Origin: Mesorhizobium sp. B2-4-3
Lineage (GTDB): Bacteria > Pseudomonadota > Alphaproteobacteria > Rhizobiales > Rhizobiaceae
Direction: 5' to 3'
NCBI RefSeq assembly: GCF_006442815.1
Contig: NZ_VFVL01000012.1
Coordinates: 1 to 64,000, forward strand
DNA: 64,000 nt
In this document: piece after piece, positions 34,120 to 42,796 of the stretch
How positions within the stretch are numbered: the first letter of the stretch is position 1
How the letters are laid out: each line of letters opens with the position of its first letter
Notes under the pieces: generated by a model
Databases searched by the model: none
Seen by the model: only the letters and a program-made list of their open reading frames with translations
Told to the model about the DNA's origin: nothing
Made by a program: the position numbers and the translations under genes

Positions 34120-35925
34120 ATGAAACCTGCTCACGCCGGCAACGGCCATCTCCGCGACTTCACGACCGATCCGCGCGTGCTCCTCATCGCGGCCATTGCC
34201 GTCGTGGTGGCGACTGCTGGGCTTTTTGCCGGCATCGCGCTCCTGCAGCTCATCCGTCTTGCCACCAACATCGCCTATTTCGGCCAGTTCTCGCTGGCCG
34301 AGTTCAAGCTCGAGGACTCGCCGCTGGGTTATGCCGCCGTGATCGTGCCGGTGATCGGCGCGCTGATCATCGGCCTGATGGCGCGCTTCGGCAGCGAGAA
34401 GATCCGCGGCCACGGCATTCCCGAGGCCATCGAGGCGATCCTGCTCGGGCGCTCGCGGCTCGACGCCAAGGTCGCGGTGCTGAAGCCGCTGTCTTCGGCG
34501 ATCTCGATCGGCTCGGGCGGACCGTTCGGCGCCGAAGGCCCGATCATCATGACCGGCGGCGCCATCGGCTCGCTGATCGCGCAGATGCTGCCGGTCAGCG
34601 ACAATGAGCGCAAGACGCTGCTGGTGGCCGGTGCCGCGGCCGGCATGACGACGGTGTTCGGCACGCCGATCGCCGCCATCATGCTTGCGGTCGAATTGCT
34701 CCTGTTCGAATGGACGCCGCGCAGCTTCATCCCTGTCGCCGTCGCCGCGATCGTCGCGGAAGTCGAGCGCACCCTTCTGCACCTGCCGGGTCCGATCTTT
34801 CCGTTCTCGGGCACCATGGAGGCATCGATCGCCGGATTGGGCGGCTGGGTGCTGATCGGCATCTGCGCCGGCCTGCTCTCAGGCCTGCTGACGCAGATGG
34901 TCTATCGTTGCGAGGACGCTTTCCAGAAGCTGCCGATCCACTGGATGTGGTGGCCGATGATCGGCGGCCTGGTGGTCGGCATCGGCGGACTTATCGAACC
35001 GCACGCGCTCGGCGTCGGCTACGACAACATCGCCAACATGCTCGACGGCCGCACGGTCGCCACCGCCGCGCTGCTGCTTCTGGTGGTGAAGGCCGTCATC
35101 TGGGCGGTGGCGCTGGGGTCCGGGACCTCGGGCGGTGTGCTGGCGCCGCTGCTCATCATGGGCGGCGCGATGGGAGCGGTGCTCTCGGGCATCCTGCCCG
35201 AGGCGAGCCCCGGCTTCTGGCCGCTGCTGGCGATGGCCGCGACCATGGGCGGCACCATGCGCGCGCCGCTGACCGCGACCTTCTTCGCCACCGAGCTTAC
35301 CGGCAACACGCATGTGCTGGTGCCGCTGATCGCGGCCTGCGCCACCGCCCATGCCGTCACCGTGCTGTTGATGAAGCGCTCGATCCTGACCGAGAAAGTG
35401 GCGCGGCGCGGGCATCACCTCGTTCGAGAATACCGCGTCGATCCTTTCGCTTTGACCAGGGTCAAGGAAGTGATGACGACCAAGGTCGAGACTGTGCCGG
35501 CGACGATGACGCTGCATGGCGCAGCTGCATTCCTGACTGCGCCGGAGACGCGGCATCCGAGCTTCCCGGTGATCAACGGGCAAGGCCATGTGCTTGGCGT
35601 CATCGATCCGCCGGCGATCCTGCGCTGGCGTCGTAACGGCAAGCATCGCAGCACGACGCTTGGCGAATTGCTGGCCGGCAGCAAGATCACGCTGGCTTAT
35701 CCGGACGAATATCTGGAGGCGCTTTCCGACAAGCTTCTGCTCGCCAACGTCTCGCATCTGCCGGTCGTCTCACGCGAGGATGAACGGCTCGTCGGCTATA
35801 TCGGCTGGAAAGACATGATGCGGGTAAGGTCGAAAAAGCAGGCGGAGGAGCGTGACCGTTCGGCCCTGCTCAGCTTCGGCGCCAAGCGCAAGACGCAACA
35901 AAGCCTCAGCGACAACGCGGTCTAG
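34120..35925 (+). CDS. ClC-family chloride channel/transporter with C-terminal CBS domains
   Basis: A 601-aa ClC protein. Selectivity-filter segments are present: GSGGPFGAEGP (the gating Glu kept, with GAEGP where many have GREGP or GKEGP) and GSGTSGGVLAP in place of the GxFxP motif. About 18 helices are followed by a CBS pair (about residues 445-590; VKEVMTTKVETVPATMT, ANVSHLPVVSRED). The GSGGP and GGVLA variants suggest it may not be a typical Cl-/H+ exchanger. ATG 34120 is chosen because the upstream in-frame reading is antisense to the MarR gene. Its stop shares bases with the convergent RHH gene. Confidence 0.88.
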   Translation: MKPAHAGNGHLRDFTTDPRVLLIAAIAVVVATAGLFAGIALLQLIRLATNIAYFGQFSLAEFKLEDSPLGYAAVIVPVIGALIIGLMARFGSEKIRGHGIPEAIEAILLGRSRLDAKVAVLKPLSSAISIGSGGPFGAEGPIIMTGGAIGSLIAQMLPVSDNERKTLLVAGAAAGMTTVFGTPIAAIMLAVELLLFEWTPRSFIPVAVAAIVAEVERTLLHLPGPIFPFSGTMEASIAGLGGWVLIGICAGLLSGLLTQMVYRCEDAFQKLPIHWMWWPMIGGLVVGIGGLIEPHALGVGYDNIANMLDGRTVATAALLLLVVKAVIWAVALGSGTSGGVLAPLLIMGGAMGAVLSGILPEASPGFWPLLAMAATMGGTMRAPLTATFFATELTGNTHVLVPLIAACATAHAVTVLLMKRSILTEKVARRGHHLVREYRVDPFALTRVKEVMTTKVETVPATMTLHGAAAFLTAPETRHPSFPVINGQGHVLGVIDPPAILRWRRNGKHRSTTLGELLAGSKITLAYPDEYLEALSDKLLLANVSHLPVVSREDERLVGYIGWKDMMRVRSKKQAEERDRSALLSFGAKRKTQQSLSDNAV

Positions 35926-36149
35926 GGCGCCGCGCCGCCGCGCTTCGCCCAGGCCAGCACATAGAGCCTCAGCGCGGATGACAGGTTCGCGTCGCGGGTG
36001 CGCGTCTCGTCGATCTCGGCGACCAGGGCCGCGAGCGACAGCGAACGCTGCACGGCGATGGCGATGAGATCGTCGTAGAAGGGCTGTTCCAGGGAAAAGC
36101 TGGTGCGGTGACCGCGGATCGTTACCGAACGTTTTTCGACCGCGGCCAT
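35922..36149 (-). CDS. Ribbon-helix-helix domain protein
   Basis: A 75-aa protein (KRSVTIRGHRTSFSLEQPFY...LSLAALVAEID) of the rhizobial RHH family that resembles Arc/MetJ DNA-binding proteins: the strand VTIRGHRTSFSL is followed by two helices. It may bind DNA. Its TAG and the TAG of the ClC gene overlap on opposite strands in CTAG (35922-35925). It is followed upstream by DUF4169 and SspB genes on the same strand at 9-bp gaps, suggesting one operon. Confidence 0.8.
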   Translation of the reverse strand: MAAVEKRSVTIRGHRTSFSLEQPFYDDLIAIAVQRSLSLAALVAEIDETRTRDANLSSALRLYVLAWAKRGGAAP

Positions 36150-36158
36150 TGCAGGGAC

Positions 36159-36356
36159 TCAGCGCTCGCCAGGGTCGTCGGGTTTTTCCCGGCGATGGCC
36201 GGCCACGAATTTCTCGGCCTTTTCCGATGCCAGCCGGTCACGCTCGCGCTCCGTCTTCGAGCGGCCGTGCAGCGCCCGGTTCTCGCCGGCCTGGCGTTCT
36301 TTCTCGATGCGCGCTTTCTGCTTGCGGGCCTGGCGGAGATTGACGACCTCGCCCAT
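36159..36356 (-). CDS. DUF4169 family protein
   Basis: A 65-aa highly charged protein, MGEVVNLRQARKQKARIEKE then ENRALHGRSKTERER, the signature of DUF4169, a small alphaproteobacterial family of unknown function. It starts 9 bp after the SspB stop and ends 9 bp before the RHH start, in the conserved sspB-DUF4169-RHH order. Confidence 0.85.
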   Translation of the reverse strand: MGEVVNLRQARKQKARIEKERQAGENRALHGRSKTERERDRLASEKAEKFVAGHRREKPDDPGER

Positions 36357-36365
36357 GGCGCCGGG

Positions 36366-36896
36366 CTACTTCTTGCGGAAGGCGTCGAGCGAAACGACGT
36401 CGGCACCCTTGCCGCCGGTCTCGGCGACCGCCGGTTTCTTTTCGGCCTCGACGGCCTTCTTCTTGGTTTCCGCCTTTTTCTCGGGGACGACGGCGATCGG
36501 CTCGGGCGCTGGAGCGGCAGCCTCGTCTTCGGCGCTCTCCGTCTTGACGTCGAATTCGAGCTCGAAATTGACCGACGGATCGTAGAAGCCGCGCACGGCG
36601 GAGAAGGGGATTTCGAGCTTCTCCGGCACGTCGGAGAAGGACAGCCCGACCTCGAAGCCGGCATCCGTCACCTTGAGGTCCCAGTACTGGAACTGGATGA
36701 CGATGGTCATCTGCTCCGGATAGCGCTCGCGCAGCCTGGACGAGATGCGCACGCCCGGCGCGCCGGTTAGGAAGGTGATGAAGAAATGATGATTGCCCGG
36801 AAGGCCCGTGCGCGCGACCTCGGCCAGGACCTTGCGCATGACACCGCGCAGAGCCTCCTGGGCCAGAATGTCGTAGCGGATGTGGTCGTCGGCCAT
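36366..36896 (-). CDS. sspB: SspB-like adaptor for ClpXP and ssrA-tagged proteins
   Basis: A 176-aa product starting MADDHIRYDILAQEALRGVM, the alphaproteobacterial SspB-alpha family. The N-terminal 120 residues form the tag-binding domain (HHFFITFLTGAPGVRISSRL); an Ala/Pro/Lys-rich linker (about 120-155) leads to a C-terminal VVSLDAFRKK, which fits the ClpX-binding tail. It delivers tmRNA-tagged proteins to ClpXP; the tmRNA gene itself lies about 3 kb away. ATG 36896 is chosen as the family start, because longer in-frame readings extend into the TetR region. Confidence 0.9.
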   Translation of the reverse strand: MADDHIRYDILAQEALRGVMRKVLAEVARTGLPGNHHFFITFLTGAPGVRISSRLRERYPEQMTIVIQFQYWDLKVTDAGFEVGLSFSDVPEKLEIPFSAVRGFYDPSVNFELEFDVKTESAEDEAAAPAPEPIAVVPEKKAETKKKAVEAEKKPAVAETGGKGADVVSLDAFRKK

Positions 36897-37012
36897 CTGA
36901 TGGTCGGGTTCCGTTGAATCGTCCGCATAGCTGTAATCAAGCTTGAGCGCGGCGTAAACCGCATATAGGCGCAAAGCCGTGAGGCCAAGAGGGGTGCCGG
37001 CGATTTGATCGC

Positions 37013-37696
37013 TCAGGCGTGAACGAGCGCCGCCTGTTTGCCGGCTGGCGATTTCTTCCTGGCGAAGGCGCTGAGAAAGGTCCGCACACCATTGGTGGCG
37101 GAGCTTAGCACCTCTTCCTCGGTCGGTGCGCCGCCCAGCATGAAAGTGATCTGAAGCTCGGCGTTGACGAGGGCGAGGAACTGACGCGCCGCGACGTCGG
37201 GGTCGCCGATCGACAAATGTCCGGCGAAGGCAAGCCGGGCGAAGCGCGCGGCAAGCGCCGACCAGGTGCGGCCCGGGCCTTGCTCGCGCCATTCGGCAAA
37301 CAGTTCCGGATAACGCCCGCCTTCGGCCTGGATCAGCTTGCGCAGGAAACGGCCGTCGCGGTTGCAGATGCAATTGCGGTTCATGCGCACCGCAAAGGCG
37401 ACCAGGTCGGCTTCCAGGTCCGTGGGCTGGTCGGGGAAGCTGGCGATGGTGGCGAAGATGCCGGCATTGCAGCGCTCCGTCAGGTCGCGCACGACGGCGA
37501 CGAAGAGCTTTTCCTTATCGCCGTGATGGTTGTAGACGGTCTGGCGTGAAACGCCTGCCTCGGCCGCGATCAGGTCGATATTGGCGCCGGCATAGCCTTC
37601 GCGGCAGAAGACGGAAGCGGCGGCATCGACCACCGACACGCGCTTGGCCTCGTGGCTGCGTGGCGGGAAAGTGTCAGGAGAAACGCCGTGCTTCAT
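37013..37696 (-). CDS. TetR-family transcriptional regulator
   Basis: A 227-aa TetR protein: the HTH is VVDAAASVFCREGYAGANID then LIAAEAGVSRQTVYNHHGDKEKLF (residues 21-65), with a C-terminal ligand/dimer domain of the AefR type. It diverges from a Bcr/CflA-type efflux gene, and 20-bp direct repeats with internal dyads lie between them, so it probably represses that exporter. ATG 37696 is the only start just before the HTH; the longer in-frame reading is antisense to the exporter. Confidence 0.9.
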   Translation of the reverse strand: MKHGVSPDTFPPRSHEAKRVSVVDAAASVFCREGYAGANIDLIAAEAGVSRQTVYNHHGDKEKLFVAVVRDLTERCNAGIFATIASFPDQPTDLEADLVAFAVRMNRNCICNRDGRFLRKLIQAEGGRYPELFAEWREQGPGRTWSALAARFARLAFAGHLSIGDPDVAARQFLALVNAELQITFMLGGAPTEEEVLSSATNGVRTFLSAFARKKSPAGKQAALVHA

Positions 37697-37778
37697 GAAA
37701 AATCTATATAGCGGTGATTGACGAATTGGACAAGCCTGTCTAAATTTGTGGACACAATAACGGGAAGTCTGCGCTGCC

Positions 37779-37819
37779 GAGACGAACAAGTTCGCTCTAG
37801 AGACGAATGAATTCGCTCT
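37779..37819. promoter_or_regulatory. Two 20-bp operator-like repeats, 21-bp period
   Basis: GAGACGAACAAGTTCGCTCT (37779-37798) and GAGACGAATGAATTCGCTCT (37800-37819) match at 17 of 20 positions, and each contains a CGAAN-NN-NTTCG dyad. The differences preserve the dyad (CGAAC/GTTCG against CGAAT/ATTCG). The spacing of 21 bp equals two helical turns. They lie between the divergent TetR and efflux genes, on the efflux side. TTGTGGACACAA (37746-37757) is a further dyad nearby. Confidence 0.75.
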
Positions 37820-37906
37820 CAGGTGTCGGATTTCCCACGGGATGGAACGTCCTGGGTTCAGACGCCGGCATTTCGCGGCGGCAACCAGATCCGAAAGAGC
37901 CTTATC

Positions 37907-39112
37907 ATGAGTCCCAAATTCCTCCGCATCGCGGTCGTGCTCGGCTTGTTGTCCGCGATCGGCCCGTTTGCGATCGATATGTATCTCCCCGCGCTGCCTT
38001 CGATCGGCCAGGATCTGCATGCCGGCACAGCCGCCGTGCAGATGAGCCTTCTGATCTTCTTCCTGTCGATGGGCTTTGGGCAGATCGTCGTCGGACCGAT
38101 CTCCGACATGGTCGGCCGCAAGGCGCCGCTTTATGCCGGCCTTGCGCTGTTCATGGTCGGCGGCGTCGGCTCGGCGATGGCGCCGACCATCGAGTGGCTG
38201 ATCGCCTTCCGCTTCCTGCAGGGGCTTGGCGCCAGCGCCGGCATGGCGGTGCCGCGCGCCATCGTGCGCGACCTGCACACCGGCAACGAGGCCGCCAAGC
38301 TGATGTCGCTCTTGATGCTGGTGTTCTCGGTGTCGCCGATCCTGGCGCCGCTGACCGGCAGCCAGATCATCGAGAGTTTTGGTTGGCGCGCCGTATTCTG
38401 GACGGTTACGGGTGCCGCCGCTTTGGCCACCATCCTGCTCGCCACCTCGCTCAAGGAGACGCGGCCGGTCGAAGAGCGCGCCGGCTCGTCCTTCGGCACG
38501 GCGCTCGCCGGCTACCGCTATCTGATGGGCGACCGCAACTTCCTTGGCCTCGTGGCGATCGCGGGCTTCGGCATTGCGAGCTTCTTCGTCTATCTGTCGA
38601 GCTCGTCCTTCATCCTGATCGACCATTACGGCCTGTCGCCGTCGGTCTACAGCGTGTTCTTCTCGATCAACGCGGTCGCCTTCATCGGCATGTCGCAGCT
38701 GACCGGGTTGCTGGCCGACCGCTTCGGGTTGAAGCGCGTCGTCTGGGTGGCGGTGACCGGCTATGCCACGGTGATGGTGGCGCTGTTCGCCATCATGGCC
38801 TCGGGTGTCGACCGGCTCGACGTGATGGCGGCGCTGCTCTTTGTCGGCTACGGCTTCCTTGGCCTCGTCATCCCGACAACCTCGGTGCTGGCGATGGAAG
38901 AGCATGGCGAGATCGCCGGCACGGCCTCGGCGCTGATGGGCACGCTGCATTTCGCCATCGGCGCGCTGGCGATGGGTGTCGCCGGCATCTTCTTCGACGG
39001 CACGCCGCTGCCGATGGTGGCCGGCATCACGCTCTGCGCGGTGATTTCTTTCACGCTGGCCAAGCTAACGCTCGGCCGTTCGCGCGAGGCGGTCGAGGCG
39101 CCGGCGGAATAG
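37907..39112 (+). CDS. Bcr/CflA-family multidrug efflux MFS transporter
   Basis: A 401-aa transporter with 12 hydrophobic segments. IGPFAIDMYLPALPSIGQDL (residues 18-37) is the Bcr/CflA signature in helix 1, and motif A GPISDMVGRKAPLYAG follows helix 2. Members export drugs or cysteine with proton antiport. ATG 37907 has AAAGAG 8 nt upstream and aligns with the family start; the in-frame extension to 37823 would cover the operators. A rho-independent terminator follows 24 bp after the stop. Confidence 0.9.
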   Translation: MSPKFLRIAVVLGLLSAIGPFAIDMYLPALPSIGQDLHAGTAAVQMSLLIFFLSMGFGQIVVGPISDMVGRKAPLYAGLALFMVGGVGSAMAPTIEWLIAFRFLQGLGASAGMAVPRAIVRDLHTGNEAAKLMSLLMLVFSVSPILAPLTGSQIIESFGWRAVFWTVTGAAALATILLATSLKETRPVEERAGSSFGTALAGYRYLMGDRNFLGLVAIAGFGIASFFVYLSSSSFILIDHYGLSPSVYSVFFSINAVAFIGMSQLTGLLADRFGLKRVVWVAVTGYATVMVALFAIMASGVDRLDVMAALLFVGYGFLGLVIPTTSVLAMEEHGEIAGTASALMGTLHFAIGALAMGVAGIFFDGTPLPMVAGITLCAVISFTLAKLTLGRSREAVEAPAE

Positions 39113-39136
39113 GGCAGCCGTTGAGAAGACAGGAGA

Positions 39137-39161
39137 GGCCGGGCTTGATCCCGGCCTTTTT
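39137..39161 (+). terminator. Rho-independent terminator of the efflux gene
   Basis: GGCCGGG (39137-39143), a 6-nt loop, CCCGGCC (39150-39156) and TTTTT (39157-39161). The U-run follows on the plus strand, so it ends the efflux transcript. Confidence 0.9.
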
Positions 39162-39721
39162 CATGTCCCTGGCGACGCTGTTTGATCGATGACGAAGCGC
39201 AACCGTTCCTCGACCGGAGCGAGAGGCAACGGCACCAGTTCGTAACCGAGCTCCACATAGACGCCGGTCACCGAGCGGAATGTGCGCTCGGCCTCGTCGA
39301 GCGTCTGCTTGCGCTCCTCGTCCTGGGTGAATATCTCCGGCCAGGGTGGCGCGACGAAGACACGGCGCGCGTAGCGGAATTTCCTCGCAGCGCTTGTGAG
39401 GTGGTCCGGCACCGGCAGGCCGCAGAGCCTGAGATAGCCGACCGAGTCGGGCGCGCCGCGATCGAAGAAGATCGGGCCCGGTGGCTCGGCATGCGCGGCG
39501 TGCCAGGAGCGCAGTTCCCACGACAGCATCAGCTCGGCAAAGAGCGCGCGATCCTGCCAGGGAAGGGCAGGGCCGCCGATGGCCATCTGGTCGCGGATGA
39601 TGCCGCGCCCGGCCTCAGGCGCCGTCGCGAAGCCCTGGGCCCGCAGCGCTTCGATCAAGGTTGTCTTGCCGGAACCTGGACCGCCGGTCAGCACGAAGAA
39701 TCGGCCGCAATCGTTTTGCAT
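39161..39721 (-). CDS. AAA-family ATPase / nucleotide kinase-like protein
   Basis: A 186-aa P-loop protein: Walker A LTGGPGSGKTTLIEAL (residues 10-25), EAGRGIIRDQ and FFDRGAPDSVGYLRL, a pattern of the AAA_28/NadR-like kinase group. The function is unknown; it could phosphorylate a small molecule. I take ATG 39721 (MQNDCGRFF) over ATG 39748, since the P-loop strand then starts near residue 8, as in relatives. Its stop overlaps the efflux terminator. Confidence 0.8.
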   Translation of the reverse strand: MQNDCGRFFVLTGGPGSGKTTLIEALRAQGFATAPEAGRGIIRDQMAIGGPALPWQDRALFAELMLSWELRSWHAAHAEPPGPIFFDRGAPDSVGYLRLCGLPVPDHLTSAARKFRYARRVFVAPPWPEIFTQDEERKQTLDEAERTFRSVTGVYVELGYELVPLPLAPVEERLRFVIDQTASPGT

Positions 39722-39804
39722 CGCTTGTCCATGGAGGATGAGCGGCAAGGCCGCGCATCGAGCGCCGGACGAGCCTTGGCCGTTCGGTTGATCGGATGAG
39801 AAAT

Positions 39805-40140
39805 TGGGGGAAGGTGGAGGTTTCTGTTGCCAGGTACCTCCGAACCCCGCCTAGAAGTGCGAACCGCTAGGACTTGATTTGAAGCGTTCGCGCCGCATTA
39901 AGCAGCGAGACGAGCTTCCGCATAGTTGTCGTTGGCAACTATAAGTTTAGCCCGATGACGGTGGTACAATGCCGGGCAAAAGTACGATCTTTACACCTTC
40001 GTCGATCCTATTTCGCCCCCAGCAAAAGCCGCTCCGTCAGCCAGAGCGGTTTTTGGTGGAGGCGCCGGGTACCGCCCCCGGGTCCGAACGGCTTATTTCA
40101 TCGCCTGTTTATCGCCATAGTCGGTCAAGCCGACGAAACG
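39805..40140 (-). ncRNA. ssrA: Permuted two-piece transfer-messenger RNA (alpha-tmRNA)
   Basis: Read on the minus strand, the acceptor piece ends ...GCGCCTCCACCA with CCA at 40056-40054. A 33-nt intervening segment with a CCGCTC/GAGCGG hairpin follows (40053-40021). The coding piece then starts GGGGGCGAAATAGGATCGAC at 40020; its GGGGGCG pairs with the CGCCTCC of the acceptor end to form the tRNA-like stem. The tag frame, resume codon GCC 39936-39934 to TAA 39900-39898, encodes ANDNYAEARLAA. A pseudoknot (GGAGGT...ACCTCC) lies near 39811-39842. The outer ends are approximate. It rescues stalled ribosomes and tags proteins for ClpXP. Confidence 0.93.
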
Positions 40141-40340
40141 AATATAGGGATCGATAACGGAAAAAGAAAGGCCAAACCGGCGCTTATCCGGTTATGCCAA
40201 ACTGCGCAGCCAGGGTTGACTTGCGCGCCCACTCAATCAAATCTCGCTCCTGGTGAGGAGTCTCTGACCTAGCGCACAGGTTGCGTAGCGCGCCACAACC
40301 CTCACCGATCGGATCCGTGGCGCCGACGAGGGGAAGTTCG

Positions 40341-40652
40341 ATGGCCGACTATCTTGCGGATGTGAAGAAATACGATGCCGGCGCCAGCGCCGATGCGGTC
40401 GATAAGATCGTCAAGCATCTGGGCATTGCGCTCAGGAACCGCGATTCCTCGCTGGTGTCCTGCACCGACCCGAAGGAACTCGACCGCGTGCGGGAGAACT
40501 GGATCGGCAAGAAGCTCGGCATCGCGGATGCCGCAAAGGCCAATGCCTCGATCGAAAAGACCTGCAAGGCGATGCATGCCGACAACACCAAGAGCCGCGT
40601 GACCTTCTACTATCTGGTCGCCAAGGACCTCGGCAAGCTCGGATCTCTGTAA
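40341..40652 (+). CDS. DUF2853 family protein
   Basis: A 103-aa helical protein, MADYLADVKKYDAGASADAV with a conserved KKLGI...CKAMHADNTKSRVTFYYLVA end, matching DUF2853, whose function is unknown. GAGGGGAAG before ATG 40341 decides the start over an in-frame start at 40281. A strong terminator follows 11 bp after the stop. Confidence 0.88.
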   Translation: MADYLADVKKYDAGASADAVDKIVKHLGIALRNRDSSLVSCTDPKELDRVRENWIGKKLGIADAAKANASIEKTCKAMHADNTKSRVTFYYLVAKDLGKLGSL

Positions 40653-40663
40653 GGCACAGCCAC

Positions 40664-40704
40664 CCCGCGGCCGGCACGAAACCGTGCCGGTGCCGTGGGT
40701 TTTT
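40664..40704 (+). terminator. Rho-independent terminator after the DUF2853 gene
   Basis: The inner stem CCGGCACG (40671-40678) with CGTGCCGG (40683-40690) around AAAC is extended by CCCGCGG (40664-40670) with CCGTGGG (40693-40699), and followed by TTTTT (40700-40704). Confidence 0.9.
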
Positions 40705-40794
40705 GGCGCGATCCACATCCGGAGCCTGCTTTGCGGTGTTCGATCGGCTGTCGGTCGGGTATGATTGCTTGTCACCCGAATCGAGGCAGAGCCG

Positions 40795-41589
40795 ATGCGC
40801 CAATATCTCGACCTGTTGAAGCATGTGCTGGAGAACGGCGCCGACCGTGGCGACCGCACCGGGACAGGCACGCGCTCGGTGTTCGGCTACCAGATGCGCT
40901 TCGATCTTTCGCGCGGCTTTCCGGTCACGACCACGAAGAAGCTGCATCTGAAGTCGATCATCCACGAGCTTTTGTGGTTCCTGGCCGGCGACACCAACAT
41001 CAAATATCTCAACGACCATGGCGTCACCATCTGGGACGAATGGGCCGACGAGAATGGCGATCTGGGTCCCGTCTACGGCAAGCAGTGGCGCTCATGGCCG
41101 GACGGGCAAGGCGGCGAGATCGATCAGATCGCGGGCCTTTTGAAGGAGATACGCAAGAATCCTAACTCGCGCCGGCTGATCGTCTCGGCCTGGAACCCGG
41201 CCGAAGTCGAGGCGATGGCGCTGCCGCCCTGCCATTGCATGTTCCAGTTCTATGTCTCGGAGGGCCGGCTCTCCTGCCAGCTTTACCAACGCTCAGCCGA
41301 TATTTTTCTCGGCGTGCCGTTCAACATCGCTTCCTATGCCTTGCTCACCATGATGGTAGCGCAGGTCACGGGGCTGAAGCCCGGCGATTTCGTCCACACG
41401 CTCGGCGACGCGCATCTTTATTCGAACCATTTCGAGCAGGCGCGCGAGCAGATGCGGCGTACGCCCAAGGCCTTGCCGACGATGTGGATCAATCCGGAGG
41501 TGAAGGACCTCTTCGCCTTCCGTTTCGAGGATTTCCGCCTCGAGAATTATTTCGCGGATGCGAATATCAAGGCGCCTATCGCCGTGTGA
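40795..41589 (+). CDS. thyA: Thymidylate synthase
   Basis: 264 aa, exactly the ThyA length of many bacteria. [20 protein letters not shown] (about residues 20-39), the catalytic Cys in [12 protein letters not shown] (about residue 146), the substrate motif [17 protein letters not shown] and the C-terminal KAPIAV are all present. It methylates dUMP to dTMP using methylene-tetrahydrofolate, giving dihydrofolate, which is recycled by FolA encoded 5.5 kb downstream. ATG 40795 has a GAGGCAG site upstream. There is no thyX in view. Confidence 0.96.
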   Translation: MRQYLDLLKHVLENGADRGDRTGTGTRSVFGYQMRFDLSRGFPVTTTKKLHLKSIIHELLWFLAGDTNIKYLNDHGVTIWDEWADENGDLGPVYGKQWRSWPDGQGGEIDQIAGLLKEIRKNPNSRRLIVSAWNPAEVEAMALPPCHCMFQFYVSEGRLSCQLYQRSADIFLGVPFNIASYALLTMMVAQVTGLKPGDFVHTLGDAHLYSNHFEQAREQMRRTPKALPTMWINPEVKDLFAFRFEDFRLENYFADANIKAPIAV

Positions 41590-41602
41590 GCCAGCCTTCG
41601 GC

Positions 41603-41812
41603 TCAGTCGATGCCGACCATGACGTCCGAGGCCTTGATCACCGCATAGGCCTGCTTGCCCTTCTCGATCGCGAGGTCGGCGACCGCTTCGTTGGTGATCG
41701 AGGAGGTGACGATGACGCCGCCGCCGATGTCGATCCTGACATGCGAGGTGGTGGCTCCCTTGACGATCTCGGTGACCTTACCCTTGAGGATGTTGCGAGC
41801 GCTGATCTGCAT
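41603..41812 (-). CDS. Molbindin (Mop/TOBE) molybdate-binding protein
   Basis: A 69-aa single TOBE domain, MQISARNILKGKVTEIVKGA then VRIDIGGGVIVTSSITNEAV, typical of molbindins that store molybdate as oligomers. AAAGGAG lies 6 nt before the ATG. It diverges from modABC across a region with a ModE-like site. Because the ModE protein of this locus lacks its own TOBE part, this Mop protein could supply molybdate sensing (an inference). Confidence 0.88.
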   Translation of the reverse strand: MQISARNILKGKVTEIVKGATTSHVRIDIGGGVIVTSSITNEAVADLAIEKGKQAYAVIKASDVMVGID

Positions 41813-41907
41813 GCGTCGCTCCTTTAAGCTTCGCCGTTTCGTTTCGCATTCATCGTAGGCCGAGACCTCGACGGCGCACAATGCCGTGACTGGCGAAAAG
41901 CCTTCCC

Positions 41908-41933
41908 TTGTTATGTTCATACGGATATATCGA
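41908..41933. promoter_or_regulatory. Candidate ModE-binding site upstream of modA
   Basis: TTGTTATGTTCATACGG followed by ATATATCGA resembles the ModE consensus (CGNTATATA-spacer-TATATANCG) and aligns with the better palindrome ahead of the modE-type gene (shared TATGT...GG...ATA...CG). It lies between the divergent mop and modA genes. Confidence 0.55.
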
Positions 41934-41979
41934 TCCGAGGCTTTGAGCCGTACGGATTTTGAAACCGGGGAGAGACTCC

Positions 41980-42774
41980 ATGACGGGCAAGGGTTTTGGG
42001 TTGAAGGCGATCGCTGTTGGCGGTGTGACGGCGATGCTGATGGCGGCGGTACCGGCGGCCCATGCCGACGACAAGGTGGTCGTGTTTGCCGCGGCGAGCC
42101 TCAAGGACGCGCTCGACGCGGTCAACAAGGCCTGCGAGCCGGAAGTCGGCGAAGCCGCCACCATTTCATACGCGGCGAGCTCGGCGCTCGCCAAGCAGAT
42201 CGAAGGCGGCGCGCCGGCCGACATCTTCGTCTCGGCCGACCTCGACTGGATGAAATATCTCTCCGACAAGAAGCTGACCAAGCCGGATACCGAAGTGAAG
42301 CTGCTCGGCAACCAGATCGTGCTGGTGGCGCCGAAGGATTCCACGGTCGAGACCAAGGTCGAGAAGAGCTTCGACCTCGCCAAGCTGATCGGCGACGGCA
42401 GGCTTGCCATGGGCGATTTCAAGGCCGTGCCGGCCGGCAAATACGGCAAGGCGGCGCTGGAATCGCTGGGCGTCTGGTCGTCGGTCGAAGGCAAGGTCGC
42501 GCAGGCCGAGAATGTGCGTGCAGCACTTAAGCTGGTGTCCACGGGCGAGGCGGCGCTTGGCATCGTCTATGCCACCGACGCGCATGCCGAAAAGGGCGTC
42601 AAGGTCGTCGGCACCTTCCCGGAAGATTCGCATCCGCCGATCATCTACCCGATTGCCCAGACCGCGGATTCGAAGGACAAGGATGCGGCGGCCTTCCTGA
42701 AATGCGTCGAGTCGGCCAAGGCCGCCGACCTGTTCAAGGAGCAGGGCTTCACGGTGCTCGCGCCGAGCAACTGA
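41980..42774 (+). CDS. modA: Molybdate ABC transporter substrate-binding protein
   Basis: 264 aa with a Sec signal (GLKAIAVGGVTAMLMAAVPA, cleavage near AHADD, about residue 28). The mature start VVVFAAASLKDALDAVNKAC is the ModA signature, and ASSALAKQIEGGAPADIFVS provides the oxyanion-binding serines. GGGGAGAG precedes ATG 41980, chosen over the in-frame ATG at 41959. It binds molybdate or tungstate in the periplasm and passes it to ModBC. First gene of modABC. Confidence 0.94.
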   Translation: MTGKGFGLKAIAVGGVTAMLMAAVPAAHADDKVVVFAAASLKDALDAVNKACEPEVGEAATISYAASSALAKQIEGGAPADIFVSADLDWMKYLSDKKLTKPDTEVKLLGNQIVLVAPKDSTVETKVEKSFDLAKLIGDGRLAMGDFKAVPAGKYGKAALESLGVWSSVEGKVAQAENVRAALKLVSTGEAALGIVYATDAHAEKGVKVVGTFPEDSHPPIIYPIAQTADSKDKDAAAFLKCVESAKAADLFKEQGFTVLAPSN

Positions 42775-42796
42775 GAAAGACCGCGCAAACATAGCT

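Noticed and set aside
37013..38950. 645-codon reading of the TetR gene extending through the exporter
   Set aside because: The N-terminal 400 codons are antisense to the Bcr/CflA gene; the TetR protein starts at 37696.
39955..40272. Plus-strand small proteins in the tmRNA region
   Set aside because: They overlap the tmRNA on the opposite strand and have no ribosome sites; the RNA gene explains the sequence.
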